Positions 26,899 through 37,025 of a stretch of DNA of 64,000 bases are shown piece after piece (position 1 is the stretch's first letter; the number at the start of each line of letters is the position of its first letter). Origin of the DNA: Tateyamaria sp. Alg231-49. Its GTDB lineage: Bacteria; Pseudomonadota; Alphaproteobacteria; Rhodobacterales; Rhodobacteraceae. The DNA is taken from contig NZ_FRFA01000008.1 in assembly GCF_900143535.1 (NCBI RefSeq), positions 62,001 through 126,000 on the forward strand, read 5' to 3'. The notes under the pieces are model-generated. The model had not been told where the DNA came from. It saw nothing but the letters and a program-made list of their open reading frames with translations, and did no database searches. A program made the position numbers and the translations under genes.

Positions 26899-28092
26899 TC
26901 ACGTGACGCGCGACTTCACCTGATACTTTGGCTCGCGCCAGACTTCGGTGTTGATCACCTCTTCGACAATCTCCGCGGCCCGGATGATCTCGGCCTCTTC
27001 CAGATAAAGCGGCGTAAAGCCAAATCGCATGATGTTGGGCGCGCGAAAATCTCCGATCACGCCACGTTCAATCAACGCCTGCATCGCGGGATAGCCGTGC
27101 TCAAAGGCGAAGGACACCTGAGAGCCGCGAATGTTTGCATCGCGCGGTGAGGCAAGGCTCAGCGTCGGGCAGCGCGCCTCGACCTCTGCAATGAACGTTT
27201 CTGACAGTGCGACGGTTGCGGCGCGCAAGTCGGCCATATCAACCCCCTCCCACACTTTCAGCGCCTCTTGCAGAATCGACAGTTGCACCACCGACGGTGT
27301 GCCCACCCGCAGCCGTTCGGTTGACATAGCAGGTCGATAGGCCTGCTCCATCGCAAATGGCGCGGCATGGCCCAACCAGCCGGAAAGAGCCGGCTCGAGG
27401 CCAAGCGTGATGTCAGGACGCGCATAGATGAACGCAGGCGCGCCCGGCCCGCCATTGAGGTATTTGTAGGTACAGCCGACAGCGAATTCCGCGTTGCAGC
27501 CAGCAACATCCACCGGCACCGCACCTGCACTATGCGCCAGATCCCAAATCATCACGGCTCCAGCGGCATGCGCGGCAGCGGTGATCGCGTCCATGTCGTG
27601 CATGCGACCCGTCCGGTAGTCGACTTGCGTCAACATCACCACGGCCACCTCGTCCGAGATTGCCTCCAACACGTCCTCGGGCGCAGGTGTTTGGAGCTCA
27701 TAACCCTTGTCGATGGTTTTGATCAGCCCTTCGGCCATGTAAAGATCGCTGGGAAAGTTGCCGCTGTCAGACAGGATTACACGCCGGTCAGGGCGCATTT
27801 TGAGAGCGGCGGCAAGCGCCTGATAGACTTTGATCGAAAGTGTATCACCTGTGGCAACCGACCCCTCCGGCGCGCCGATCAGCCCGGCAATCGTGTCTCC
27901 AACTTCGCTTGGCAACGCCATCCAACCTGCGGTGTTCCACGCCTTGATCAACTGGCCGCCCCACTCGTCTCTTATGACCGAACTGGCCCGTTCAACGGCC
28001 CCTTTGGGCAGAACCCCCAATGAGTTTCCGTCAAGGTAGATGACCCCCTCAGGGATATCGAACATCTCTTTTCTTGGCAGCGATACGCCCAT
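26899..28092 (-). CDS. kynU: Kynureninase
   Basis: The 397-residue PLP enzyme cleaves kynurenine to anthranilate and alanine. Conserved features are YLDGNSLGVLPK at the N-terminus, the PLP aspartate region MIWDLAHSAGAVPVDV, and the lysine in CTYKYLNGGPGAPAF. Start taken at MGVSLPRKEMF, which sits behind a GAGGAG ribosome-binding site; an ATG 27 bases earlier overlaps kynA. Only two bases separate it from the kynA stop, so kynA-kynU is one operon for tryptophan catabolism. Confidence 0.93.
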   Translation of the reverse strand: MGVSLPRKEMFDIPEGVIYLDGNSLGVLPKGAVERASSVIRDEWGGQLIKAWNTAGWMALPSEVGDTIAGLIGAPEGSVATGDTLSIKVYQALAAALKMRPDRRVILSDSGNFPSDLYMAEGLIKTIDKGYELQTPAPEDVLEAISDEVAVVMLTQVDYRTGRMHDMDAITAAAHAAGAVMIWDLAHSAGAVPVDVAGCNAEFAVGCTYKYLNGGPGAPAFIYARPDITLGLEPALSGWLGHAAPFAMEQAYRPAMSTERLRVGTPSVVQLSILQEALKVWEGVDMADLRAATVALSETFIAEVEARCPTLSLASPRDANIRGSQVSFAFEHGYPAMQALIERGVIGDFRAPNIMRFGFTPLYLEEAEIIRAAEIVEEVINTEVWREPKYQVKSRVT

Positions 28093-28094
28093 TT

Positions 28095-28934
28095 TCACAA
28101 CTCTCCTCTTAAGTGCCACAGTTCGGGGAACAGTTCGACTTCGAGCATACGGCGCAAGTAGGACACACCCGATGTGCCCCCTGTCCCGCGCTTGAACCCG
28201 ATGATCCGTTCCACTGTGGTCACGTGGTTGAACCGCCAGCGGCGGAAGTAATCCTCAAGATCCACCAGCTTTTCCCCCAATTCATACAAGGTCCAATACG
28301 TGTCCACGTTTTCATAGACCAGCTTCCATTTGGCCTGAATGTCTGGGTTCGCTGTGTGCGGCGTGTCGAGCTGTATGGGCGGCCCCCCTGCCCCCGGACC
28401 GTCAATTGTCACGAACAGATGCCGCACAACCTCGTCATAAAGGCTGGGCCGCGCCAGTTCCGCCGCCAGAAGGTCATGATAGGCAGGCACATGGGCATGC
28501 GGTTTGAGCATGTTGGGGTTACGATTGCCAAGGATATATTCGATCATCCGGTACTGATGCGACTGAAAGCCTGAAGACGGTCCCAAAGCTTCGCGAAAGG
28601 TTGTGTAATCCGCCGGCGTCATTGTGCGCAGCACATCCCATGCGCTGTTGAGTTGTTCAAAGATGCGCGACACCCGTGCCAGCATTTTGAACATGTGGCT
28701 CATGTCACCAGAAATCAGAGCGTCCCGCGCTGCGCCCATTTCGTGAATGGCCAGTTTCATCCACAACTCTGATGTCTGGTGCTGGATGATGAACAGTAGT
28801 TCATCATGAGCGGTGCTGATCGGGTGTTGTTTTTCTAGCAATCCGTCAAGTTGCAGGTAATCCCCATAGGACATCGCGTCTTTGAAGTGCATTTTGGCAC
28901 CATCGCGTTCAGGATCGTAAGCTTGATCAGTCAT
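28095..28934 (-). CDS. kynA: Tryptophan 2,3-dioxygenase
   Basis: The 279-residue haem enzyme opens the tryptophan indole ring to N-formylkynurenine. It shows [32 protein letters not shown] with the substrate-proximal histidine, [17 protein letters not shown], and the C-terminal haem-ligand region [14 protein letters not shown] followed by [13 protein letters not shown]. Start [11 protein letters not shown] has an AGAGGA ribosome-binding site; open sequence further upstream overlaps the divergent SDR promoter. A kynurenine formamidase (kynB) is not in the window. Confidence 0.95.
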   Translation of the reverse strand: MTDQAYDPERDGAKMHFKDAMSYGDYLQLDGLLEKQHPISTAHDELLFIIQHQTSELWMKLAIHEMGAARDALISGDMSHMFKMLARVSRIFEQLNSAWDVLRTMTPADYTTFREALGPSSGFQSHQYRMIEYILGNRNPNMLKPHAHVPAYHDLLAAELARPSLYDEVVRHLFVTIDGPGAGGPPIQLDTPHTANPDIQAKWKLVYENVDTYWTLYELGEKLVDLEDYFRRWRFNHVTTVERIIGFKRGTGGTSGVSYLRRMLEVELFPELWHLRGEL

Positions 28935-29062
28935 GATTGTCCTCTTGTTTACGGGCATACCGGGACACGGCACGAGGGTACTGAAAGGTTTGAATGACCA
29001 CATACCCGTTGCCCGCACCTTTTGCGACGATAGACTGCGCCTGCACAATTCGGGGAACGGGC

Positions 29063-29827
29063 ATGGAGTTGAGAGACAAGACAATCGTGGTGACGGGTGC
29101 TGCCAACGGCATAGGACGCGCCTTGTGCACCACCTTTGCCGCGCAAGGCGCCAAGGCCATCGTGTGTGTCGACAGGGATGCAAGTGCATTGGCCTCAGTA
29201 ACAAATGAAATCAATGGCTTTTCATTCACAGTCGATGTTTCGCATGAAGATGAAATTGCCAGTATGATCGAAGACGTCGAAGACCGGATTGGCCCCATTG
29301 ATCTGTTTTGCTCAAATGCAGGCGTGTATGCACCCGGCGGGGCCGAGGCTGCGGATGACGACTGGCAGCGGTTGTGGGACGTCAATGTGATGGCCCATGT
29401 CTGGGCCGCGCGGCATGTGGTGCCCCGTATGGTGGCGCGAGGTGGTGGGTATTTGTTGAACACGGCCTCTGCAGCCGGCTTGCTGAACCAGATTGGGGCG
29501 GCGCCTTATGGGGTCACCAAACACGCCGCCGTCGGTCTGGCCGAATGGTTGGCCATGACCCACGGGGATGACGGGATTAAGGTGTCGGTACTGTGCCCTC
29601 AGGCGGTGCGTACAGCAATGATCGAAGGGTTCGAGGATGGCGTCGCTGCAATTGACGGGCTGTTGGAACCAAACCAGATCGCTGACGCCTGCGTCGAGGC
29701 CATCCGCGCCGAGACATTTCTGGTGCTGCCCCACCCCGGCGTGTTGGATTACATGCGCCACAAGGCAGCGGACTATGACCGATGGATCGGCGGGATGCGC
29801 AAGCTGAACCGCGTTTATTCGAACTAG
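29063..29827 (+). CDS. Short-chain dehydrogenase/reductase
   Basis: The 254-residue Rossmann-fold oxidoreductase has the cofactor motif [22 protein letters not shown], catalytic serine region NTASAAGLL and YGVTK with the catalytic Tyr and Lys. It has a D at the end of the second strand (CVDRDAS), suggesting NAD(H). It is divergent from kynA across 128 bases. Substrate unknown; a link to tryptophan breakdown is possible only by position. Confidence 0.85.
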   Translation: MELRDKTIVVTGAANGIGRALCTTFAAQGAKAIVCVDRDASALASVTNEINGFSFTVDVSHEDEIASMIEDVEDRIGPIDLFCSNAGVYAPGGAEAADDDWQRLWDVNVMAHVWAARHVVPRMVARGGGYLLNTASAAGLLNQIGAAPYGVTKHAAVGLAEWLAMTHGDDGIKVSVLCPQAVRTAMIEGFEDGVAAIDGLLEPNQIADACVEAIRAETFLVLPHPGVLDYMRHKAADYDRWIGGMRKLNRVYSN

Positions 29828-29834
29828 GAGTTGG

Positions 29835-29870
29835 CTGGGGCTCTGCCCCAGACCCCGGGATTTTTTTAAT
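29835..29870 (+). repeat. GC-rich palindromic intergenic repeat, copy 1
   Basis: CTGGGGCTCTGCCCCAG forms a hairpin and is followed by ACCCCGGGA and seven T. The core GGGGCxCTGCCCC, then GACCCCG, recurs at 35334-35375 in the same orientation. Such elements are common between roseobacter operons. With its T-run it can also end transcription of the SDR gene that stops at 29827. Confidence 0.7.
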
Positions 29871-29903
29871 CAGAGAAGATGGGGTGCGGTTGAAAAGGCG
29901 CGC

Positions 29904-30773
29904 TTAACTTTTGGCTTTGATGGGGCGGATCAGCCCCTCTTGGGCAACGGATGCGATCAGCGTTCCATCTCGGTTGTAGATCATGCCCCGATTAAAGCCA
30001 CGCCCGCCTCCAGACCATGGACTTTCCATGGTGTAGAGGTGCCAGTCAGAAAACTGCGCTGGCCCATGAAACCAGATCGCGTGATCAAGGCTTGCCGACA
30101 TCACCTGCCCGGTGAACCAAGTCTGCCCATGCGGTCGCAGGGATGAACCAAGCAAGTTCATGTCCGAAGCATAGGCCAGAAGGCAGTGCTGCAATGCAGG
30201 GCTGATCCCTTTTGCAGCGGCCATCCGGAACCACAGGTGGTTCACGTCATCTGCAGGTTCGGGTGTGAAAAAGTCGCGCGGTGCCACTTCGCGGATATCG
30301 ATGGGGCGCGGGCGTAGGAACTCGGCGTGGTACTTTTCCGGTATACGATCCGCAACAGTGGCCCGCAGGGTTTCGCGGTCCGCCAGTTCTTCGGGTCCTT
30401 CGACCTGCGGCATGGCGTGCTGATGGCTCCATCCTTCTTCGCCGACCTGGAACGAGGCGGACATGTTCAGGATCTGCCGCCCCTTCTGGATCGCAACGAC
30501 ACGGCGGGTGGTGAAACTGCCCCCGTCCCGTGCGCGGTCGACTTGATAGATCACGGGGGTCTTGGGATCGCCCGGTCGAATGAAATAGGCGTGGAGCGAA
30601 TGGCACAGCCGTTCTTCGACCGTTTGATAGGCCGCAGCCAGTGCCTGCCCGATCACCTGACCGCCAAAGATGCGCGTGGGCGTCTCGCCCCCCTGCCCGG
30701 TGCCGCGAAACAGATCAACCTCAAGCGGTTCAACTTGCAGCAGGTTTAGCAGTGTCTCGTGGGCTTCGCTCAT
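29904..30773 (-). CDS. tesB: Acyl-CoA thioesterase II (TesB family)
   Basis: The 289-residue double-hotdog thioesterase hydrolyses acyl-CoA to free acid and CoA. The motifs RIFGGQVIGQALAAA, LHAYFIRPGDPKTPVIYQV, and SLDHAIWFHGPAQFSDWHLY near the C-terminus, with the catalytic Asp/Gln/Thr region, are typical. It is the last gene of the minus-strand acyl-CoA cluster, 30 bases after the serine hydrolase. Chain-length preference is unknown. Confidence 0.92.
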   Translation of the reverse strand: MSEAHETLLNLLQVEPLEVDLFRGTGQGGETPTRIFGGQVIGQALAAAYQTVEERLCHSLHAYFIRPGDPKTPVIYQVDRARDGGSFTTRRVVAIQKGRQILNMSASFQVGEEGWSHQHAMPQVEGPEELADRETLRATVADRIPEKYHAEFLRPRPIDIREVAPRDFFTPEPADDVNHLWFRMAAAKGISPALQHCLLAYASDMNLLGSSLRPHGQTWFTGQVMSASLDHAIWFHGPAQFSDWHLYTMESPWSGGGRGFNRGMIYNRDGTLIASVAQEGLIRPIKAKS

Positions 30774-30803
30774 CTAGATTTCTCCATCACTGGGCCCTGC
30801 CTG

Positions 30804-32021
30804 TCACATCAGCGCTCCATGCACCAGCGCCTTCAACTCGGCCCGCGCAGGCGTGGCCGAGGACGGGCTGAGCTGGGTAAACAGCACTGTCGTGAGGGCA
30901 TGCACCGGATCGATCCAGAAAAAAGTTGAGGCCATGCCGCCCCAACTGAAATCACCCACCGAACCGGGCACTCCACTGCGTGCCGCATCCAGCACCACGG
31001 CACCGCCGATACCAAATCCAACACCCCGCATAAGCTGCTCAGCAAAACTGGACGGCCCAAAGCTCGCGATGTCGCCCGGCAGGTGGTTCTGCATCATGAA
31101 TGCGGCCGTTGCACGCGACACAATCCCCTGCCCGCCCTTCCGCATCGCTTCGGCAAAGCGGGCATAGTCATCGATGGTGCCAACGAGCCCGCCGCCGCCG
31201 CTCAGGCAGGTCGGGTTCAAAAATGGTGAGTTATCTGCATCATCCACAAGGCGCAAACTCTCATCCCCCGTCACAGCGGAATTCAGGTCCATCGCGTCAC
31301 CTGCCAGCGGAGTGTAAAGCGATGCAAACCGGTCTTGCTGACTTTTCGCGACGGCAAAACCAGTCTCGGCCATGCCCAGCGGGTCAAATATCCGGGTTTG
31401 AAAAACCTCGGCCAGCGACTGACCGGTGACCACTTCAATCACGCGCCCAATCACATCGATCCCGACCGAGTATTCCCAACGCGCGCCCGGCGCGAAGGCC
31501 AACGGCAACTGAGCCAGCTGCTCACAGGTCTGTGCAAGCGTGCCTGCGCGCGGTGCAAAGGTCAGGTCGCGCGCTGCCATCTGCTGCGGCACAAGGCCCG
31601 GATTGAACGCATAGCTGAGGCCTGACCGGTGGGTCAGAATCTGGTGCAATGTTGGTGTCGGGCATGGTTCTGTTTGACCAAGATCAGACGCATGCGGGAT
31701 CAGCGCGTGCGGGTCGGAAAACTCTGGCAAAAACCGCGACACTGGCGCGTCCAGATGCAACCGCCCTTCCTCAACCAAGGTCATAAGGGCGAGCGACGTT
31801 ATGGGTTTGGTCATCGAATAGATGCGTGCGACCGTATCGCGGGCAAAAGGCAACCCGTCCTCAACATCGCGCACTCCACGGGCATCAAAGAACACCTCCT
31901 GCCCCTCTTGCAGGATCAACACCGACATGCCGGCAAAACGGCGCGCCGCGATGTAGGTGTCCGCCCAATCGCGAATGCGCTCGAGCCGTACAGCATCCAA
32001 AGTCATCCGCGTTTCGCTCAT
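30804..32021 (-). CDS. Serine beta-lactamase-like hydrolase (class C / esterase fold)
   Basis: The 405-residue protein of the beta-lactamase/penicillin-binding superfamily has the SxxK motif SMTK at residues 69-72, the Tyr motif WEYSVGID, and GVGFGIGGAVV before the C-terminal SPSSATPARAEL. Without a signal peptide it is more likely a cytoplasmic esterase (EstB/lovastatin-esterase-like) than an antibiotic resistance enzyme. It starts at ATG 32021, overlapping the preceding phosphotransferase gene by 4 bases, and belongs to the acyl-CoA cluster. Confidence 0.85.
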   Translation of the reverse strand: MSETRMTLDAVRLERIRDWADTYIAARRFAGMSVLILQEGQEVFFDARGVRDVEDGLPFARDTVARIYSMTKPITSLALMTLVEEGRLHLDAPVSRFLPEFSDPHALIPHASDLGQTEPCPTPTLHQILTHRSGLSYAFNPGLVPQQMAARDLTFAPRAGTLAQTCEQLAQLPLAFAPGARWEYSVGIDVIGRVIEVVTGQSLAEVFQTRIFDPLGMAETGFAVAKSQQDRFASLYTPLAGDAMDLNSAVTGDESLRLVDDADNSPFLNPTCLSGGGGLVGTIDDYARFAEAMRKGGQGIVSRATAAFMMQNHLPGDIASFGPSSFAEQLMRGVGFGIGGAVVLDAARSGVPGSVGDFSWGGMASTFFWIDPVHALTTVLFTQLSPSSATPARAELKALVHGALM

Positions 32022-33040
32022 TTCAGCGCCTTTAATCCGTTTTCGGCAAAGACCGGGACCAGCGCGCCCAGCTGACGCCCCTTGGCTGGGTTGGAGGCAT
32101 TGCCATCCAGCGCGCGGCGCAACACGCCTTGAATGATCGACGCCATGCGGAAAAAGCAAAAGCCAAGGTAGTACCCAAAATCGTCTATCGGCGGCAGGTT
32201 GCGCCGCTCGCAATAGGCCGCCACGAATTCCGCATCCGTCGGCAGACCCAAAGCGGCGCGATCCACGCCCATCAGGCCCCTTCCTTGCAGACCGGGCGGC
32301 AGTTGCCATTGCATGATGACAGACGCGAGGTCTGCAAAGGGATGCCCGATCGTGCTCAATTCCCAGTCCAGCACCGCCAGACAGCGCGTACCATCCGCCT
32401 CAAATATCATGTTGTCGATGCGGTAATCGCCATGCACCAGCGTGCGCTGACCATCATCAGCAGGCATTTCGGCCGCAAGACGCGCCATCAACCTGTCCAT
32501 GTCCGGCAGTTCTTGCGTTTGCGTCGCCACATATTGCTTGGACCAGCGCGCCACCTGCCTCTCAAGATAGTTTCCGGGAGGCCCGTAATCCGACAGACCC
32601 ACAGCGTCGATATCCACGTCGTGCAGCGCCGCAAGCACCCGGTTCATGTCGTCGATCACGGCTCCACGCTCAGCCTCAGTGGCGCCGTCCATCAAAGGCT
32701 CGTCAAAGTTCCGCCCGGCCACGTGATCCATCACGTAAAAATCTGATCCAATGACGCTGGCGTCTTCACACAGCACATGCACATCGGCCACAGGTACCGC
32801 GCTGCCCTTCAGCGCACGTTGTACGCGAAATTCGCGGTCCACCGCATGGGCTGATTTCAGCAGTTGTCCGGGCGGCTTTCGCCGCAGCACATAATTGCCC
32901 GCGTGAGTTTTCAACAGAAAGGTCGGATTGGACTGACCGCTTTCGAACTTGATCGCTTCAATCGGCGCGTCAAAACCGGGCAAGTGATCGCGCAGATAGG
33001 TGCTGACAGCATTTGTATCGAGTGTCTGCGTATCAGCCAT
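32018..33040 (-). CDS. APH-type phosphotransferase (ACAD10/11 N-terminal-like)
   Basis: The 340-residue aminoglycoside-phosphotransferase-fold kinase has a G-rich ATP loop region (FESGQSNPTFLLKT), Brenner motif LVHGDYRIDNMIF and the metal motif LAVLDWELSTIGHPFADLA. The family stands alone in bacteria near acyl-CoA dehydrogenases and corresponds to the kinase part of ACAD10/11, where it acts on 4-hydroxyacyl-CoAs. The surrounding thiolase, SDR and thioesterase genes agree with such a role. Starts at MADTQTLDTN, overlapping the upstream monooxygenase gene by 8 bases. Confidence 0.85.
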   Translation of the reverse strand: MADTQTLDTNAVSTYLRDHLPGFDAPIEAIKFESGQSNPTFLLKTHAGNYVLRRKPPGQLLKSAHAVDREFRVQRALKGSAVPVADVHVLCEDASVIGSDFYVMDHVAGRNFDEPLMDGATEAERGAVIDDMNRVLAALHDVDIDAVGLSDYGPPGNYLERQVARWSKQYVATQTQELPDMDRLMARLAAEMPADDGQRTLVHGDYRIDNMIFEADGTRCLAVLDWELSTIGHPFADLASVIMQWQLPPGLQGRGLMGVDRAALGLPTDAEFVAAYCERRNLPPIDDFGYYLGFCFFRMASIIQGVLRRALDGNASNPAKGRQLGALVPVFAENGLKALK

Positions 33041-34016
33041 TTGTTCCCCCCGCCAACCGTGCCTGTGCCGCCGCGTATTCTGCCGCCATCCGGTCCACAA
33101 TTGCACCAGCCGGGCCGACAGACTTGATTGCACCGATCCCCTGACCCGAGCCCCAGATCGTCTTCCACGCCTTGGGTTTGGACGATCCATCTGCGAAATT
33201 CATCGCGCTCGCATCCGCCTCTGGCAGGTTATCCGGGTCCATGCCCGCATTCTTAACAGATCCGCGCAAGTAGTTGCCCCAAACCCCTGTAAACAGGGAG
33301 GAATAGACTATGTCTTCTGCCCCACTCTCCACGATCATTCGCTTGTAATCACTCTGTGCGTTGGCCTCATCCGTGGCGATAAAGGGAGATCCGACATAGC
33401 CAAAATCGGCCCCCATGGCGCGCGCGGCCAAAAGCGCGTCCCCTGTTGCAATGGCACCTGACAGGGCCAGGGGACCGTCAAACCACGTCCGAATTTCTGA
33501 GATCAAGGCGAAGGGCGATTGTTGACCCGCATGCCCCCCCGCACCAGCCGCCACAGCGACCAACCCGTCGGCGCCCTTGGCGATGGCCTTGCGCGCAAAG
33601 GTGTTGTTGATCACATCGTGCAACACGACGCCTCCGCAGGAATGTGCAGCTTCGTTCACCTCGACACGCGCGCCCAGCGAGGTGATCCAAATCGGCACCT
33701 TGTGGCGCGCGCAAATCTCCAGATCACGCTCAAGGCGTGTATTTGACCGATGCACAATCTGATTGACGGCAAAAGGTGCCGCGGGGCGATTCGGATTGTC
33801 CTGATTGTGTCGGTCCAGCGCCTCGCTGATCTGGGTTAACCATGCCTCGAGCAATGGCGGCTCACCCTTACCCTCGCGCGCATTTAGCGCTGGGAACGAT
33901 CCGACAATTCCGGCCTTGCACTGGGCAATCACCAGTTCTGGGACGGAAATGATAAACAAGGGCGCCGCAATCATTGGAATGCGAAGCCCCTGCAATGCGG
34001 CAGGCAATGTGCTCAT
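33033..34016 (-). CDS. Nitronate monooxygenase / NAD(P)H:flavin oxidoreductase family
   Basis: The 327-residue FMN-binding TIM barrel has RIPMIAAPLFIISVPELV at the N-terminus, VAAGAGGHAGQQSPFALI (with the histidine of the NMO family), LSGAIATGDALLAARAMGADFGYVGSPFIAT and SGQGIGAIKSV for phosphate binding. A GGGGAGGAAGG ribosome-binding site supports ATG 34016 and excludes a longer in-frame extension into the thiolase gene. Found often in acyl-CoA degradation clusters; the real substrate may be an enoyl compound rather than a nitronate. Confidence 0.85.
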   Translation of the reverse strand: MSTLPAALQGLRIPMIAAPLFIISVPELVIAQCKAGIVGSFPALNAREGKGEPPLLEAWLTQISEALDRHNQDNPNRPAAPFAVNQIVHRSNTRLERDLEICARHKVPIWITSLGARVEVNEAAHSCGGVVLHDVINNTFARKAIAKGADGLVAVAAGAGGHAGQQSPFALISEIRTWFDGPLALSGAIATGDALLAARAMGADFGYVGSPFIATDEANAQSDYKRMIVESGAEDIVYSSLFTGVWGNYLRGSVKNAGMDPDNLPEADASAMNFADGSSKPKAWKTIWGSGQGIGAIKSVGPAGAIVDRMAAEYAAAQARLAGGTNG

Positions 34017-34104
34017 GACCTTCCTCCCCGACGGAACCATCCCGATTTCTCTGTTTCCAAGAAATCCCGACCGGCGTCTCCGGACTTTGCAAACCCGACC
34101 ATGC

Positions 34105-35301
34105 TCACAGCACCTCGAACAGGCCAGCCGCGCCCATGCCCCCGCCGACGCACATGGTGCAGACGACATATCGCACACCGCGCCGTTTGCCTTCGATCAG
34201 GGCATGCCCGACCATCCGGGCACCAGACATGCCGTATGGGTGACCAATGGAGATCGCGCCACCATTGACGTTAAGCAACTCGTCCGGGATGCCAAGGCGA
34301 TCACGGCTGTAGATCACCTGTACCGCAAAGGCCTCGTTCAGCTCCCACAAACCGATATCGTCCATCCCCAGCCCATGGGCCGCCAATAGCGGTGGAACGG
34401 CAAAGACCGGACCAATGCCCATCTCATCCGGCTCGCATCCTGCGGCCCACGCGCCGACGCAGCGGCCCAAAGGTTCAAGGCCCTTCTTTTCGGCCAGCGA
34501 CGCCTCCATCACCACTGCAGCGGATGCTCCATCGCTGAGCTGCGAGGCATTCCCTGCGGTGATAAAACCGCCTTCCTTGATGTGAATCCCATCCTTGAAC
34601 ACAGGTTTGAGGCCAGCGACCGTCTCATAGGCCGTACCGGGCCGGTTGCCTTCGTCCTTGTCCAGCGTCACCTCATGTTCGGATATGGCGCCTGTCTCAC
34701 GATCCTGAAATTTCATAGTGGTGGTCAGCGGGACAATCTCGTCGTCGAACTTGCGGGCGTCCTGCGCCGCTGCCGTTCGGGCCTGAGATTGCACAGCATA
34801 CCGATCCTGTGCTTCGCGGCTGACGCCATAGCGTGCAGCGACGGTTTCAGCAGTTTCCAACATGCTCATGTAAAGTTCTGGCTTGTGCGCCTTAAGCCAT
34901 GGATCCGCATGTGCGCGCATCTCTGGTGTTTGCACCATCGACACGGATTCGACGCCGCCGCCCACCACAATGTCCATACCGTCGTGGACGACCTGCTTGC
35001 TGGCCGCGGCAATTGCCATCATCCCGCTGGCGCACTGCCGATCGACGCTCATGCCCGCGACGCTGACCGGCAGGCCCGCGCGGATGGCTGCCTGCCGTGC
35101 GATGTTGCTGGCCTGATGACCCTGTTGCAGTGCGGACCCCAGAACAACGTCCTGTACTTCGGCCCCTTCAATGCCAGCGCGAGAGACAGCCGATTGAATG
35201 GCATGACCCGCCAGCGTTTGCGGCGGTGTGGCGTTAAACGCGCCACGATAGGCTTTGCCAATCGGCGTACGGGCGGTTGAAACGATGACGGCGTCGCGCA
35301 T
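34105..35301 (-). CDS. Acetyl-CoA C-acyltransferase (thiolase)
   Basis: The 398-residue thiolase carries out thiolytic cleavage or Claisen condensation of acyl-CoA. The nucleophilic cysteine is in [14 protein letters not shown] (about residue 88), the histidine in [18 protein letters not shown] and the second cysteine in [11 protein letters not shown]. It lies between an SDR and the monooxygenase on the same strand, consistent with beta-oxidation of an unidentified acid. No hydroxyacyl-CoA dehydrogenase of the FadB type is nearby; the SDR may supply that step. Confidence 0.93.
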   Translation of the reverse strand: MRDAVIVSTARTPIGKAYRGAFNATPPQTLAGHAIQSAVSRAGIEGAEVQDVVLGSALQQGHQASNIARQAAIRAGLPVSVAGMSVDRQCASGMMAIAAASKQVVHDGMDIVVGGGVESVSMVQTPEMRAHADPWLKAHKPELYMSMLETAETVAARYGVSREAQDRYAVQSQARTAAAQDARKFDDEIVPLTTTMKFQDRETGAISEHEVTLDKDEGNRPGTAYETVAGLKPVFKDGIHIKEGGFITAGNASQLSDGASAAVVMEASLAEKKGLEPLGRCVGAWAAGCEPDEMGIGPVFAVPPLLAAHGLGMDDIGLWELNEAFAVQVIYSRDRLGIPDELLNVNGGAISIGHPYGMSGARMVGHALIEGKRRGVRYVVCTMCVGGGMGAAGLFEVL

Positions 35302-35333
35302 TTGTGTAACGTCCTTTGTGTTTTGTGAGACAG

Positions 35334-35375
35334 GACCGGGGCGCTGCCCCGGACCCCGTGGTACTTCTGGTCAAA
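35334..35375 (+). repeat. GC-rich palindromic intergenic repeat, copy 2
   Basis: CCGGGGCGCTGCCCCGG forms a hairpin and is followed by ACCCCGTGGTACTTCTGG. It matches the copy at 29835 over GGGGC-G/T-CTGCCCC and GACCCCG. It lies inside the minus-strand acyl-CoA cluster, in the 135-base gap between the SDR and the thiolase, so it may separate two transcripts. Confidence 0.65.
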
Positions 35376-35436
35376 AGAAGTGTGCGGTCACATCGAGCAC
35401 GCGTCCAGCCCTCTCTTTTTTCGTGTTGGGGTCGGC

Positions 35437-36261
35437 CTACCCCCCAAGGGCGGCGCGAAACAGGTTCGGCCCGCTCATCACCTGAATGCCACCCGAAACA
35501 GGCAACACTGCACCTGTCAGATAGGCGCCTCCCATCCCGCACAGGAACTGCATGCAACCTGCAATGTCTTCGTCCCGGCCCACACGGCCCAAGGGCACAT
35601 CATCACCCACCTTGGCGCGCGTTCCTTCGTCAGCGGTCGCAAAGGCCGTCATTTTGCTGACGAATGGGCCCGGGGCCAGCGCATTGACCGTGATGTGATG
35701 CGGTGCCAACTCCTTGGCCATGATCTTGGTCATGTGAAGCACGGCCGCTTTGGACGCTGCATAGGAATATGCCCCGTCACCAAGCGCAGCTTCGCCCATA
35801 ACAGAACCGACATTGACCACGCGCGCGGGATCTTCGGCGGTGGCGGATTTGATCAGGATGGGCAGCAGCGATTGCGTGAGGTGAAACAGCCCCGCCACAT
35901 TCACATTCATAACCTTTTCCCATGCGGCATGCGGGAACTGACCCATTGGCGCGCCCCATGTCACACCTGAGTTGTTCATCAGGATGTTGAGCGTATCCGA
36001 GCGCGCCTCTACCTCTTTGACAAGGGCTGCGATGCCCTCCTCGGAGCCGACATCGCCTGCAAACCCCTCGACACTGCCCGGCGCATCCATAGCATTCAGC
36101 TCTTCGGCGACGGCGACACAGGCGTCCCCTTTGCGGCTGGCGATCATAACGCGCGCGCCTGCCATCATCAGGCCAGTGGCCGCCATCCGCCCAATGCCAG
36201 AGGCGCCACCGGTTACAAGGGCAACCTTACCCTCTAATGAAAACAATGTATTGGGGTCCAT
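35437..36261 (-). CDS. Short-chain dehydrogenase/reductase
   Basis: The 274-residue SDR has cofactor motif VTGGASGIGRMAA, SRKGD after the second strand, MNNSGVTWG, and the catalytic YSYAASKAAVLH. The C-terminal PVSGGIQVMSG is typical of the classical family. It is the first gene of the acyl-CoA cluster, divergent from the MaoC hydratase by 228 bases, so a role as 3-hydroxyacyl-CoA dehydrogenase or related reductase is likely. The Arg/Lys after the second strand hints at NADP(H). Confidence 0.85.
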   Translation of the reverse strand: MDPNTLFSLEGKVALVTGGASGIGRMAATGLMMAGARVMIASRKGDACVAVAEELNAMDAPGSVEGFAGDVGSEEGIAALVKEVEARSDTLNILMNNSGVTWGAPMGQFPHAAWEKVMNVNVAGLFHLTQSLLPILIKSATAEDPARVVNVGSVMGEAALGDGAYSYAASKAAVLHMTKIMAKELAPHHITVNALAPGPFVSKMTAFATADEGTRAKVGDDVPLGRVGRDEDIAGCMQFLCGMGGAYLTGAVLPVSGGIQVMSGPNLFRAALGG

Positions 36262-36489
36262 TCCTCACCTCCTTTTATCGACTTGCGCCCACAGCTTCTT
36301 GCAAGCCTGCCTGTAAAGGCACGTGGAGTGCACCCTTGCCGTTACGTCATATTGTGCGCGCCTTTGGGCTGGCGCAACCGGCGATCAGGGGTATTCTGGC
36401 CAGACTTTTGATCGGAGTGAAACTTTGAAACCCCACAATGCGCCCACCCTTTCGGCCTCGCGCCCTCGCAAAAGTTTGCGCAGCGTCCA

Positions 36490-36957
36490 ATGAGCATTGC
36501 TGCCGCGCACGAGTATCTGTCCGCTCAATTGGGTCACGAGGTTGGCCTGTCCAACTGGATCACTGTGGATCAGGCTATGATCGACCAATTTGCCGCCACC
36601 ACCCATGACGACCAGTGGATCCATCTCGATTCAGACCGTGCAGCGCGCGAGACACCCTTTGGCGGCACCATCGCACATGGTTTTCTGACGCTCAGCCTTG
36701 CGAGCCGCTTTGCCTATGACTGTTTCGAGGATCTGCCAGGACAGGTCATGGGTATCAATTATGGTTTTGACAAGCTGAGGTTCCTGTCGCCCGTGCGTCC
36801 CGGCAACCGTTTGCGGGGACGATTTACCCTGACAGACGTCAAAATTCGCAAGTCGAAAGAGTTGCTGCGCACGTCAACGCTGCACATCGAAATCGACGGG
36901 CAAGACACGCCCGCGCTTGTTGCAGAATGGCTTGGCTTGCTGATCTTTGACCATTGA
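36490..36957 (+). CDS. MaoC-family (R)-specific enoyl-CoA hydratase
   Basis: The 155-residue hotdog-fold hydratase has the catalytic Asp/His motif FAATTHDDQWIHLD and the following FGGTIAHGFLTLSL. It would hydrate trans-2-enoyl-CoA. It is divergent from the SDR-thiolase cluster, fitting a shared acyl-CoA pathway. Translation starts at MSIAAAHEYL; no strong ribosome-binding site is visible. Its C-terminus (LVAEWLGLLIFDH) is complete. Confidence 0.9.
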   Translation: MSIAAAHEYLSAQLGHEVGLSNWITVDQAMIDQFAATTHDDQWIHLDSDRAARETPFGGTIAHGFLTLSLASRFAYDCFEDLPGQVMGINYGFDKLRFLSPVRPGNRLRGRFTLTDVKIRKSKELLRTSTLHIEIDGQDTPALVAEWLGLLIFDH

Positions 36958-37025
36958 GGCAAAGGCGACACTAGACAGAACCCCAACATTGCCGCTAACA
37001 CCATGGCACTACAAAGGTATTTTCC

